NCBI GenBank assembly: GCA_963377175.1
Contig: CAUJNA010003814.1
Location: forward strand, 294,501 to 358,500
Source of the DNA: Effrenium voratum
Lineage: Eukaryota > Sar > Dinophyceae > Suessiales > Symbiodiniaceae
Direction: 5' to 3'
DNA length: 64,000 nucleotides
The notes beneath the pieces are model-generated. The model was not told the origin of the DNA. It ran no database searches and was given only the letters and a program-made list of their open reading frames with translations. Below, one piece after another: positions 45,421 through 56,400 of this stretch. Numbering within the stretch: the first letter of the stretch is position 1; each line of letters opens with the position of its first letter. The translations under genes were made by a program, and so were the position numbers.

Positions 45421-45899
45421 CTGTCAATTATTTACTCAGCCAATTCAGATCAATCCCCAGGTTCGCCAATTCGCTTGTTCATATTTTTCTCAGTGGATTC
45501 ATTCATCAGGTTGCTAGATGCTCAGAACTCAGCAAAATCCAACGTGTTGCAACCTAGCTTGGCGAAGCAGTCGTTCTACGCAGTGGATGAACAGAGGGTT
45601 ACAACTCCCTCAAGTAGACTGGGTCTCTTCGAAAGGGATGCCCCCCCCGGACCCAAGCGATGTCTTGGGTCTGCAAAATACATTTTTTCCTTTGAGGCTA
45701 CCCTTTCCGTGGTCTTCTAGAATGGAACCCGAAGAATTTCTCTGTTTGTTTTTGGGGGGGCCTTTATATGTGAGAGAAGTGAGCGCCGAACACCGCAGTT
45801 GGTTTGGGCGAATATGGTCAGTCAGTTGGACAAAATGATCCAGGTGTTGATACCGAACAAAGGTGGGTGGCTGGAAACGGGCCACCAGTCAGACAAACC

Positions 45900-46025
45900 T
45901 TGGTGGCGCTTCGCCAGCCATCCGGTTCCTTAGGTTTTTAGATCCCTTTAGTGGTTTTCGTGGTAGCTTCCGAATTCCACCCACTCAAAGTTCTCATCCT
46001 TCAGATCAGACATCGGGCCGCCCAG
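45900..46025 (+). repeat. GGTGGCTCCCAG family, copy h
   Basis: A diverged copy (TTGGTGGCGCTTCGCCAGCC to GGGCCGCCCAG), ending 45 bp before the first exon of the second gene. Confidence 0.7.
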
Positions 46026-46070
46026 ATTTTCTTTTCCTTCGAGTCCGGGGGGCGACTCGGGCTGTGCCAG

Positions 46071-46135
46071 GTGCTGCAGTTCATGCCCTTGAGCAACGTG
46101 ACGCACCTGCTGGAGGATCACTTGGCCTCCATGAG
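46071..46135 (+). CDS. FkbM-like gene, exon A
   Basis: Acceptor GTGCCAG|GTGCTG, donor ATG-AG|GCTATC. It encodes VLQFMPLSNVTHLLEDHL then ASM. The open GC-rich frame extends 5' to about 46030 (SGGRLGLC), so the exon may start earlier. Confidence 0.5.
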
Positions 46136-46405
46136 GCTATCAGGGGGGGAGGGGGGAGGGGGGAAACGGGAACACAGGGCGAGGCAAAGACACAAATTGG
46201 CTCCCAAAGGGGAAGGCTCGAATAGACCGGAGCTGTGCTTGGTGCGTGTGAGTGTGTGTTTGGGGGTGGGAGGAGCAGTTTTGTATTAGAGTGAGATTAT
46301 TATGTTTTCGGTTTCCGAAAGGGAACACTTACCGACCGAACATGGAACCGGTAGCCGGAGAAAGGATCCCGAGAGGAAAACATTAACCAAGGCTGAGATG
46401 AGTAA

Positions 46406-46488
46406 TCTAGGGTGCCCCTACTCAAATAGACTACAGACTACAGAAAAAAAGGGTACCCTTATTCCACCCTCTCTACTGGAGGACCTAG
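46406..46488. repeat. TAGGTCC family, right part only
   Basis: TAGACTACAG, GGGTACCCTTATTC and CTCTACTGGAGGACCTAG present; the left third is missing. Confidence 0.75.
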
Positions 46489-46724
46489 TAATTGATGGTA
46501 TGAGACGTAGTCTGTTGCTGGCTTGGGAGGACGAGAAGGCGACTTTTGCCCTTTTTTCCGGGGCTTAGAGGGTGTGCAGGGAAAGTGTTTCTGGCTTGCC
46601 CATTCCAGGCGTTTCGCAATTAAAGTATGTAAACAGGGGTGTCCCTGTTATGTAAAACCCACAGGTTAACATATTTGGTTACGTACTATAGTGGTAGCTG
46701 GAAACATCTGGGGTCAACATGAAT

Positions 46725-46839
46725 TAGGTCCCCCAGTAGTGCCCTTTCTCACCAACTTTTTTGGTTGGGAGGGTTCCCCAAAATAGACGTCCAGAAAAAG
46801 TGGGTAGCCTTATTCTCGCCTCTCTACTGGAGGACCTAG
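46725..46839. repeat. TIR element, TAGGTCC family, copy 13
   Basis: A full-length copy in the intron between exons A and B. Confidence 0.85.
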
Positions 46840-46988
46840 ACAGTCATCTTCCGTTGGTTTTCGGGCTGGCCACTGCCGGCGCGCCAAGATGGCCCAGCGG
46901 CAGACAATTTCGGGAGCTGCCCGGGCGGGGAACCCTCGGTGCAACGAGAGCTTCACAAATGACACAACGTTATATATATATATATAGA

Positions 46989-47104
46989 TAAGGTCCCCAG
47001 TAGTGCCCTTTCTCACCATTTCTTTTTTGGGGGAGGGTGCCCCTAAAATGGTTAAAATGGACAGGAAAAAGATGGGGTACCCTTCTAACCTCACTGGAGG
47101 ACCG
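46989..47104. repeat. TIR element, TAGGTCC family, copy 14
   Basis: Left end AAGGTCCCCAGTAG, right end CACTGGAGGACC. It follows copy 13 by 150 bp. A truncated relative ends at about 47890. Confidence 0.75.
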
Positions 47105-47699
47105 AAAGCACTTTAAAGACTTGAGACCATGCTAGTGGCAAACAAAGAGTTCAGATTTGTTGCCACTCTGGAAGTGAAAGGTTGGTCCAAAGGGGGTACC
47201 AAGAAAAAGCACCATCTTGAGGGTTCCCTCATTTTGAGACACCACGTGGTCGTGGCCCAGGTGAGTGATTCGGGAAAGCCCGTAAACATGAAAATAGTTG
47301 AACCTGTCTGGGCTTAAATTCTCACGGGGTCACTATTTTTGTCACGCCACCTAGAACGGTGTCTTTTTGCGGTCGGATTAATGTAATTTGCCCAGATAGT
47401 CACAGCGGTACTGGGGATGGGCAAAATCCTGCACCAGCTAAGAGGCGCTGGAATGATCCGATTCCCCAATGTGAATACCAACAATGTAAATGGCTGTGGG
47501 TTTTAAACCAATGGTACCATTTTGGGGTAGGTGAATTCACCACCCATTTTACGTTAACATTTTAGTGGTTGGATTGGTTGATGTTCACGGGCTAACCGAC
47601 TTGGGTTTTGAAAAGCGCATGGCCAAATGGTTTCAACCAATTCCAAGTGGTGCCAGTGGTGCGAAGGGATTTCGCAACCATTCACAGTCTCACGGACAG

Positions 47700-47730
47700 G
47701 ACCGCCTCCTCCTCGCCGGACCTGCTGAAG
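47700..47730 (+). CDS. FkbM-like gene, exon B
   Basis: Acceptor CGGACAG|GACCGC. Its first base completes the Arg codon opened by exon A. It encodes TASSSPDLLK. Donor AAG|GCGAGA. Very short (31 bp) and supported only by phase and the PDLLK match. Confidence 0.45.
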
Positions 47731-48676
47731 GCGAGATGAGTGAGCCCAGCTGTGTGGGGGTCAGTGTGGGCAAACTAGCTTCCCGGTTTTTTCAGTGGTG
47801 CATTTCTTTTTTGGTGGGGAGATTCGGTTCCCCTAGAATAGACAAAGCAGAAAAAGGGGCACTATTCCAACCTCTCTACTGGAGGACTTAAAGGAAGGAA
47901 CTCATGGCTGCCAGAAGAAGACATTATTTTTGGTAACTTTCATTTCCATTCGTGGGATCCGAATCTTTCTAGAACGATGGCTGGAAAGAATGGTTGGAAT
48001 CGACCCCTAGAACTTTGGTGAATGCTTAGCTGCACGACGTTACTTGAGCTGGCATGCGCATTTGTGGGATAGGCGGCTCAGGTTGCACGGTGTGTTTTTC
48101 AGACTTAGCACAGTGCAGCAGGAGTGCAACACGCAACCGGGCAAACGAACCGAACACAGGCATGTGGCACGCCCAAAGTATGATGTCCGCAGCAAATGTG
48201 AAGGCGTGGGTGTATCAGTTTTAGGCGTCCCCCTTGCTTTCCCGTTGGTTTCCCTTCAAAACCACAAAACACAGGTACCCTCACAAAGAGACACCCCCCA
48301 AATGGCAGCTTGGTTTAGATCTGTTTTTGTTAGGGGGGTTAAGGTGCCCAAGTCGATCCCGGTATTGGGTCCCGGGACCACTGCAGCAGTCTGTTGCATT
48401 ATTGGAAGCCAATCGGGTTCAGTCATAGCCTACTTTTAAGTGTTTGTTGAATGGAGGTGATTTTCTCATCGGCAAGTTGCAACAAGTGCTACCGATTTCG
48501 GCCCAGCAATATGTTTTTTCCTTACAGTGCAGAGATTTGTTGCAGGACCTGTTGCGTGTGTCAAGCCATGTGACGGTCGCGTGCTTTGTTCAAGGAATCC
48601 AGCGAATTTGGCAATGTTTTTGCACCTCGCATGCACCTGACGTCATTTGGTGAAATGACTTGGGCCCTGTGTTCAG

Positions 48677-48715
48677 GTAGATGTTGACCATGCGGACTGC
48701 TTATTCATGGAAGAG
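48677..48715 (+). CDS. FkbM-like gene, exon C
   Basis: Acceptor GTTCAG|GTAGAT, donor GAG|GCCGGC. It encodes VDVDHADCLFMEE, equivalent to the ID.D..D...L motif after DLL in the family. Confidence 0.55.
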
Positions 48716-49126
48716 GCCGGCTGATGTGTGGGACTTGTGCTGATCGCATGCAAGATGTGAGGAACTGAGCCATCATACTGTTGTGGCTTGTGCGGACAGT
48801 TCTCACAGGATGCTGGACAGTACTTTTTTGAGTGTAACGTGTGTAGTGGGGTTTGTGCGCATCGTTCTTCGATTCAACCAAGAAGGAAAGAAGGACACGT
48901 GGCGCTTGGTGCGCCCGCTTTTTTTTAAAGCCCGGATCATACACAGGTGAATGAGGTGGCAAGCCAGGTGTGTCGGTTGGCTTGAAGTGCCACTCCACCT
49001 CGCTTGCGCAAACTCATCCACTACACACTGAGACAAGTTTAGACTACTGTTTGAAGTTGTCATATAACCAGAAAAAATGATCATGTCCTAAAGGTGCGAA
49101 AATTTGGCTACCAACTATAGCTCATG

Positions 49127-49242
49127 GGGGCTGGGGGGGAGGGAGGAGGGGGGAGGGAGCCCAAATAAGCCCTTAATAAGCCCTTAATAAGGCCTTCTTT
49201 TAGGGCTTATTTGGGCTCCCTCCCCCTCCCCTCCCTCCTAGC
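49127..49242. repeat. Hairpin with GGGAGG/CCTCCC arms
   Basis: GGAGGGAGCCCAAATAAGCC on the left faces GGCTTATTTGGGCTCCCTCC on the right. AATAAGCCCTT is repeated in the loop. It lies directly 5' of exon D. Confidence 0.8.
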
Positions 49243-49290
49243 TGGAAGCACTGGGTAGATGATTGAGAGACGGATGGCTGCGCTTTCGAG

Positions 49291-49341
49291 GCCTTGCGCG
49301 TGATCAAGCCCAAGGTGATCCACGTCGAGTACATGCCGCAG
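49291..49341 (+). CDS. FkbM-like gene, exon D
   Basis: Acceptor TTTCGAG|GCCTTG, donor CAG|GCCCGG. It encodes ALRVIKPKVIHVEYMPQ. PKV..VE is the most recognisable part of the family signature. Confidence 0.62.
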
Positions 49342-49410
49342 GCCCGGCACAGCGCAATCAGATTCATCTCGACCGAAGCTGCTCCCTTCCAGCAGTTTTG
49401 GCCAGAAAAA

Positions 49411-49540
49411 CTCGGGCCCCCAGCTAGGTGGTGCCCTTTTACCATTTCTTTTTTGGTTGGGAGGGTTCCCCTACTAAAATAGACTGCAGAAAAAAAGGGT
49501 ACCCTTACCCTTATTCTAACCTCTCTACTGGAGGACCTAG
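49411..49540. repeat. TAGGTCC family, copy 15
   Basis: An altered left end (GGGCCCCCAGCTAGGTGGTGCCC) and an intact right end CTCTACTGGAGGACCTAG. Confidence 0.75.
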
Positions 49541-49819
49541 AGAAAGACCCAGTTCTTCCGATGGGTGTTTCGCCACTATAGTACCCAGTGCTTCCAGTTA
49601 CCTCCATGTGCGGAACCAGCTTGGTGACCTGCCATATTGGCAACAGACTGCTGGTTCCAGGAACCACAAAAGAAGGGCCCGAAACCGTGAAATTGGGGGT
49701 TTACTTGGCTACTCTGAAAATGAACATGGGATCTGTCCACTTTTGGCCGGGCCTCCCCAAAAATCGCCGAAAACACCCACAACGCCACACACAATCACCA
49801 AACCGGAGCAGATTTCGAG

Positions 49820-49870
49820 GCGCCGCCACCCATGGAGTATATCCAGCACTACCAGAACACCCTGCTGCAG
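49820..49870 (+). CDS. FkbM-like gene, exon E
   Basis: Acceptor TTTCGAG|GCGCCG, donor CAG|GCGCGT. It encodes APPPMEYIQHYQNTLLQ. Joined to exon D it gives EYMPQAPPP, as expected for the E.N/P..PPP motif. No following exon was identified. Confidence 0.6.
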
Positions 49871-49916
49871 GCGCGTTCCGCGAGGATCTCAAAGCCAAAG
49901 GTGGTGAAGCAGGAGA

Positions 49917-50036
49917 CTAGGTTCCCCAGTAGTGCCCTTTCTCCCCAACTTTTTTAGGGGAGGGTTCCCCTACTAAATTAGACTAGGTATACAGAAACGG
50001 GTTCCCTTATTCTAACCTCTCTACTGGAGGACCCAG
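49917..50036. repeat. TIR element, TAGGTCC family, copy 16
   Basis: Left end CTAGGTTCCCCAGTAG, right end CTACTGGAGGACCCAG. Confidence 0.82.
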
Positions 50037-53000
50037 GAAAAAGTCTGCAAGTCTCACTAGCGAATCAAACTGAAATCACATTTTGGGCTCAAGCCTTCTT
50101 GGTTTTCCGTGTGAAAAGGCTCCCAAAGGTGATCACCTTCCATTCCTGGGTAGGGTAACCGAGTTATTCAATTTGGATAATTCCATTGGGACCCGATGTT
50201 CGGAATCGAGCTTGGATTTGATGGACCTCAGCCCTGAAGCAATCCCTATGACCACGTTGCGCCCTGAAAAGCCAAGCCTTGGAACCCCCCTCAAAAGTTG
50301 GCGGACAATCACCCAAGTTTACAGTCCGAGGGGTCCGTACCCTCACTCGGACCAATCGGAGGGTGGGGCATGCATGTTTCAGGTGGCTCTAAAACACGTG
50401 ATTTGCCAAAACATATCTACGTCTATGTCTCTTTATGTGGTGTATATATATATAGATGGGTGTATATATATATATATATACGCGTGTATCTACTTATATG
50501 TATAAAGTATATTTTGAGGAATCTCCCTTTGGGAGCCCCATGTGTTCTAGGGAGCCCCATGTTCGGGTTCTATTAGCTAATTTGCAGGGCTATCCCAAAA
50601 GTAATTGCCCTCCCGCAGACTAAGATCATTCTTGGCTGGGACTTCTCCCTGAAAAACAAATTTTCCTCTAGCCGAGCCTCTAGCGGGTCCAAAGTGGGGG
50701 CGAAAGCGGAATCTCAACTATGAACATCGGGCCCACAGATCAGGTAGTTTCAATCGGAGATCCATTGCACGAGTTGCAAAACGGTTTTACGTCTGATGGC
50801 TGCTATCGGCCCGGTACCATAGGTGGTGTGTCTTTTTTAGGGGACCCCCCAAAATTGTAATTTGCCTTTTGGGTGTTTCCTTAAATCCCAGCAACAAGTG
50901 TCGTCTCTTGTTTTCAGGGTTTTCAGAGTCAATTGGATGGTGGAGTTACCTTCACGGGTTTTACATCGGGGCTGGGGGTGCATACCATCTTACTAAGTGG
51001 TTACCGAAGATCCTCAAAATTGGGCTTCCATGCTGGCTTAAGAGGAAACCATCTCCACAACCGATGTTGAGAGCACTAGGCAACCAATTCACTTGAATGT
51101 GTCCTCTACCACTTAGCATTTACGATTGGCAACATCCCTGACGTCAGAGCCTCACCCCGCACCCTCAAAATCCCCCTCTCCCCACCGCCGAAATCCCACC
51201 CCAAGACCAACAACCCTTGCACCGTCCACCTCCAACTCCACCCCCCCTCCCAACCCCTCCGCGCTCGGAAGCCTGGAAGCCCGGAAGCGGCGCAGGTGGA
51301 GCTGAACGAACGCGCGGAGCCGCTGCTGCTGAAGGATCGGCTTTGGAAGCCCTCCGCGCAGCACGGGGCCTTGGTCGGGCTGGGGAGTGGGGTGACGCGG
51401 CTTGCGACGTCTCCCAAATGGCCTCGCGTCGGCATCAGTTCTTCCTTGAGGTTTTCCTGCAACACCACCAAAAAAGGGCTACAGCGCCTAAAAAAAGGAG
51501 CCAATCTCCAGCTTCACGAAGCATGGCTGCGAATCACACGAGCCACAATCAAAACCCGGGTAGATAAAGGTTAGTAAGGGGCAGTCCCAGCCAGAAATAG
51601 TTGCGGCCGCCTTCTTAGTTCTTTACATGGTTCTGGGTAGACCACTTTAATACCGGGTTTTGATTGTGACTCACATGGTTGCAACATGGCTGCGCAAAAT
51701 CTGAGGTAAGGTTTTGGTTGGTGCCATGCCGTTCCAATCGTGGACAGGGCGGTCCAAAAAAGGGAGCAGCTTGCCCACACCTTCCGGATCGATCAGGTTT
51801 TTTGTTCATGGGATCGGCCAGGCAAACAAATCCCTATGAAACGAACTGGAGAGTCAGATTTGTGCATTGATACTTATACCTGAGTCTTCCTAAGTCTGTT
51901 TTTTTGTTTCTGCCTTTCCATGGAAAACTGCTTTTCTGGGAAGGTCACCATTCTCCACTGCGGGTGTTCTAGGTATGAATTTTAACTGAGGACGGGGTGG
52001 TCATCACAATTCGGTTGGGATTCATGTCGGTGAAGTGTTTAGCCTAGGTCCTATGAAAGTTCATGGCAGGACACTTGCCGAAACTTTTTGAGGTAGACTT
52101 GCCAGGCTACCAATGTGGTGGGATTGCTTTGACTTCCCCCGATATTTTTTCAATAACCCTGTTCGAAATCCGTGGTTCTTGATGTTTGACGAGTTGAAAG
52201 GACTGATTTCACCCACACAGATTCTAGATTTGAGGGGGTCCTCTCTTTTAGCTTCAGTTTGGAGAAGAGTTGCTACACATTGCCTTTGTCCCTTTCCTTC
52301 AAGCATGACAACTTATGGCAGCCCCCTTTGAAAACCAATGGTCTTGCGTCGGGTGCGCATTTGTGAACTTGGCCTTCATCAAGTCAATCCGGTACCCTTC
52401 CTTTTCCTGCTCAGAACTCAACTGGGGTCGCCTTTTTTGGGCGGCTCCCCCCCATTTCCCTTTGGTCCCTGATTCTTCAGATTACGTGGCTTGGGGTTGT
52501 GGTTTGGACGCTAGGGGGTAGCTTCCCCATTTGGTTTCAAAACGAGCCGGGCTCAAATCTGAAAATCGCCAATTCAAACCAATTAAGAGATAGCTGATTT
52601 TTTGGACAGTTGCCTTGAAAAGCACGGTCTTGCAAAAACGTCCTGTCCACTTGCTCCACTTCACAAGTTCTGCGAAGAGGAGCCTAACTGACGGACTGAG
52701 AGATGTCCTTGATGCGAAATGGGTCACGGGAAAGCCTGAACGATTGGAAAGGGGTTTGGTGACCGCGTTAAAAGCAACTCGATTTCAGACATGGGACAAT
52801 CATATCGTTTTGTTTTGAGCCTGCCCCTTGTTTTGGTGGTTTTAAAGGAAGACCTGAAGGAAAACCACCATTTGGGGGGGCGGGGGGGGGGGGGGGGGTG
52901 CCTGAAAAAAGAGACACCCATCTCCGCTGTTAGCAAAGTAAAAGACAGGGGCCTTATGATTTTCAGCTAGGGGAGGGGACAAACAGGACAGACACGGTGA

Positions 53001-53352
53001 ACTAATTCCAGAAATGAGCTATGTGTCAAAAGAGGGGACTGCGTTTTAAAACGGTGGCCGTCCCTTTCCCGCAACCGAAGAAAGGGGCACCCAAATGTGC
53101 CTTGGTCAAAACACCCCGCACTGCGTGGTTGCAGGATAGTGATGATAATCCGTTGGATTATTATTCAGACAACCACAGGGATTCCTAGCAAGCTAAGACA
53201 AAGCCATAGGGAGCCACGAGTTTGTTTTGTTTTTTTCAGCTTGGGTTAAGGGCAACTAAAAGGAACAACCATTTTGGTGTCTCCTTATTCTGACAGTGAC
53301 CTCAAACAGGGTCCCTATATTTATCCCTAGCTTGTTTAAGCATCACTTGTGG
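50037..53352. other. Stretch between FkbM-like exons and the LINE
   Basis: Contains a (TA)n tract at about 50440-50480, a GC-rich exon-like patch at about 51299-51365 (acceptor GCGCAG|GTGGAG, frame VELNERAEPLLLK; assignment unknown) and a copy of the AGTCCCAGCCAGAA family at 51544-51676 with inverted CAATCAAAACCCGG / CCGGGTTTTGATTG ends. Further exons of the second gene may be hidden here. Confidence 0.4.
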
Positions 53353-53369
53353 GGCCACTTTCCGCTGAG
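53353..53369 (+). repeat. Target-site duplication of the LINE, left copy
   Basis: GGCCACTTTCCGCTGAG, identical to 63693-63709. These 17 bp bracket the retrotransposon. Confidence 0.93.
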
Positions 53370-53431
53370 CCGTTAGCGTCAAGCCTGCGCGTGGCATGGC
53401 TGCTACCCGCGGGCTCTGATTGGCGCGTGCC
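53370..53431 (+). promoter_or_regulatory. LINE 5' leader
   Basis: 62 bp from the end of the target duplication to the first ATG. It begins CCGTTAGCGTCAAG, which partly resembles the dinoflagellate spliced leader (CCGTAGCC...GGCTCAAG). An in-frame TGA at 53417-53419 precedes the ORF. No internal promoter is recognisable. Confidence 0.45.
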
Positions 53432-56400
53432 ATGGACAAAAACTGTGCCAGCCGAGACGGCATTCGCCATGTGTGGCACACGCTGTGTGCAGCTGAATGG
53501 ACATGCGCAACAGCCACATGCCATGCCGGCCAGGTGGTGAACCTGCATTGTGCCCAGGTGCGCATCTGCAAGGATGAGCAAGGCCGTGTGAAATGCGCTG
53601 CAAACCTGCAGATCCCCCGAGGTCAAAGGAACGCGTGCTGTTTTGATGCCTGCATCCCGTGTGCCGCATGCCAGGAACAGTGGAACCATCCGGCGTGTGC
53701 AGTGGTTGTCCGCGTGCCACAGGAATGCGTGGACTTTGTCTGCCGTGATTTGTGCTTCTCAGCAATTGGAGCGGTTGTTACATTGCCAGCATGCAACGAA
53801 ACCAACCAGGTGATGGAGGTTGATGCCACCCCCCCGGGATCGATCGTACTCCCTATGTCCCAACTGTCTCCCAGCCCCCCGGTGTTGCATGTGGAGCTGT
53901 TTGCCGGTGGCTTTGCTGGTTGGAAACGTGCTCAGACGATGCTGGCATTCCATGGAGCTTGCACCATCAGGTCCTCGTTCGCCGTTGAGATCGATGAGCA
54001 AACTGCCAATGTGTATGCCGCCAATAACCCGTGCCACCGAATTGGGCCTGACCCAGGCTCTTTCCGCCCTTGTGAGGTTGCTGCAAGATGTAAGCGTGGC
54101 CAAGATGTTCTCTACAATGGTGAGGTTCAGGACAAGGCTTGGCTCCTCTGCATCCCTGATACAACCATGCAAGTTTGGTCGGTTAGTGCCCCATGTGGGC
54201 CATGGAGTCGAGGTGGGAAACGTGAGGGACTCGCATGTGCTGCCGGTAGGTTGTTTGTTGAGACTGCAGTCCAAGCCAGGTGGCTTCGACCTCATGCCAT
54301 TGCAGCTGAGAATGTTGATGGATTTGAGGATCATCCTCACCACGATACCGTGCTCAGGGCATTCCGTTGGGCGGGATACCAACTGCATTGGAAGTCTCTC
54401 AGTGATATGCGCAGTGTTTTTTCCTGCACCAGGAAGCGGTGGTTATGTGTCTGGGTCCGCGATGACTTGCTGCCAGATTGCCCAGGCACTGTTGAGTTGG
54501 TCACGCTTGAGGCAAATTCCCTTTTGGGGTTCAAATGTCTCTTTGACCTCCCCACTGCCTTGGAGCGCAACCTCACCTTGGACAGTGAGCTTTTGGACAT
54601 TTACAGCGACCCATTGTTTCTTCCAGGCCCCAAGACCCGTGCTGCAGTTGAGATGTCACGTGCTAGTGTCCTCCAGAAACGTGTCAAGTCCAAGTGCGGA
54701 CCCATTGGAACCATGACAGCCAGCTACGGTATCCAGCACCAGCTTGATAGTGAGATGCTTGCTTCCAAAGGGATCTATGCACAGCTTATCCAAGGAAACT
54801 TTGGCCCCAGGTTTCTTGCCCCTTTCGAGATCGCTGCCCTCATGTGTGTGAATACCAGGTTCACGGTCCCGAAGAACCCAAGGATTGGCCACAAGGTTGT
54901 TGGCAATGCCATTGCAGTCCCACAGGCAGCACTTGCCCTTGCCATGGCCTGTCGTGCCGTCATCCCTGGGTGCAACATTGACCCCCAGCACTGTGCGCTT
55001 GCATGTGTTTGTGATAGGTTGCACAGTGCCAATGCTTGGATACTTGAGGATGCCGCGTGCTATACCCTCCACCAGAAGGTTGTGCCCCGATGCGTTGCTA
55101 ACCCCAAGCCTGCCAGGAAGCGCGCCCGTGTCGTCGTCAGTGAGCACGCGTCTGCGTCCTCCGGCATGAGTGAGCTGTATCAAGTACCGGGCCCCCCCGC
55201 CTGTTGCCAACGAGATGCGCCCCGTGAGCATGTTGGGCCAGTAGGTCATCAGCCCAACCATTGGACTAAGGCAGCCGGCGCTGAATGCGTGCCTCCCACG
55301 TGTGGTGGTGAGAGCTCAGAGCTTGCCAAAAAGGTCCCAGTAGGTGTCGGGGAAAATTTCGTGCCCAACCCTGCGGGTAGTTGTGATGAGTTATCGCCAA
55401 TCGTTACTGTGTCCTCTCAGCTTACCCTGTGTAGCGATCCCACCCATGGCCCAGACGATCGGACCGCTGAGCCTCAGCACTGTGCCTCGCTTGTTGTGCC
55501 CGAGAGTGAAGGGGGCATTTCGCCCACCCTGCAATTCCAATGCACCATCATCCTCGCGTGCCAGTTCTACCGCTCCTTGCCAAGGAAAGATGGAACAGCC
55601 CAGTGTCGCCCGGCCACCCTGGTTGTCCCTGCCGGCCTTACCATTGATGAGGCGTTCCATTTGCATGGGTTGGACGCCTGGTCCCAGTACATCATGCTTG
55701 ACCATTCTGGAATGCCTGTTGCGACCGGTGCCCAAATCCAGACGGACACCTCCGTCACACTTGTCGAGCCCACTGAGCAATTACGGGAGCTTGCCCGTCA
55801 CGGCGCTACATGGCTCCCAGCAATTGATGGCAAGCCTGTAGGCCACTCCCTCGCCTTGTACCTCCCGGCTGTCGGTGGCGCTCTCTTACACCTTTTTGAC
55901 CAAGTTGGGAGTGAAGTGAACGTGTCCACTGTGTGTGGCGGCCAGTCAGCAATCTTTGCCATCATTTTCCCATGCAAGCCCACTGTGACTTGGCACCGGG
56001 ATGCCTTTTCCAACAAGTTGTCCGACCTTGACTTGCCCAGCAAAGTGAATCTCCCTCGATTTGAGGTTGACCGTGATGGCATTCGGTTCATAGCCACGCA
56101 CAAGCATGCCTCCGAGCAGTCTAGGAGCGTACTCCGTCTGATCGCCGACATCATCCCTGTCATTGATGCTGCAGGGTGGCAATGGGTATCCCCCAGTGAC
56201 CGAGTCCCTTTGGCACTCGGGTCATTGAAGCCGGTGCACGCACGGTCAGCCCCTGTTCACTGTGTTACCATGCTCCTTGCAGCACACATCATCCGCGGCC
56301 ACATGACTTCCTGCCAGGTTGTGCATGGTGAGCGTGTCAAGTTTAAACTTGAAGGTCGAACTGTTTGGGATGGTGTGCTTCCGGGCTCCCTGAAGTGCCA

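Larger units (their letters stand above)
46071..49870 (+). other. Second split gene, FkbM-type methyltransferase-like (partial)
   Basis: Five exons with AG|G acceptors and GC donors join in phase. Together they read SNVTHLLEDHL, PDLLK, VDVDHADCLF, VIKPKVIHVEYMP and APPPMEYI. In FkbM-type SAM-dependent methyltransferases and their eukaryotic relatives the corresponding region reads N(I/V)..LL..., DLL.ID.D..D...L.A, .PKV...EY.P..PPP. The family methylates small-molecule or sugar hydroxyls, and many eukaryotic members have unknown substrates. The SAM-binding N-terminal half and the C-terminal end were not found. The gene lies between the BRAP2-like gene and the LINE, on the same strand. Confidence 0.5.

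Noticed and set aside
44160..45720. Long plus-strand ORFs (465 and 222 codons) and minus-strand proline-rich ORF
   Set aside because: They run through the 375-bp duplication and the GGGGT array; GGVGW and PTPPH patterns are translations of the simple repeat.
53420..53431. ORF1 start at 53420
   Set aside because: That codon is TTG; a eukaryotic start is more likely at the ATG at 53432.
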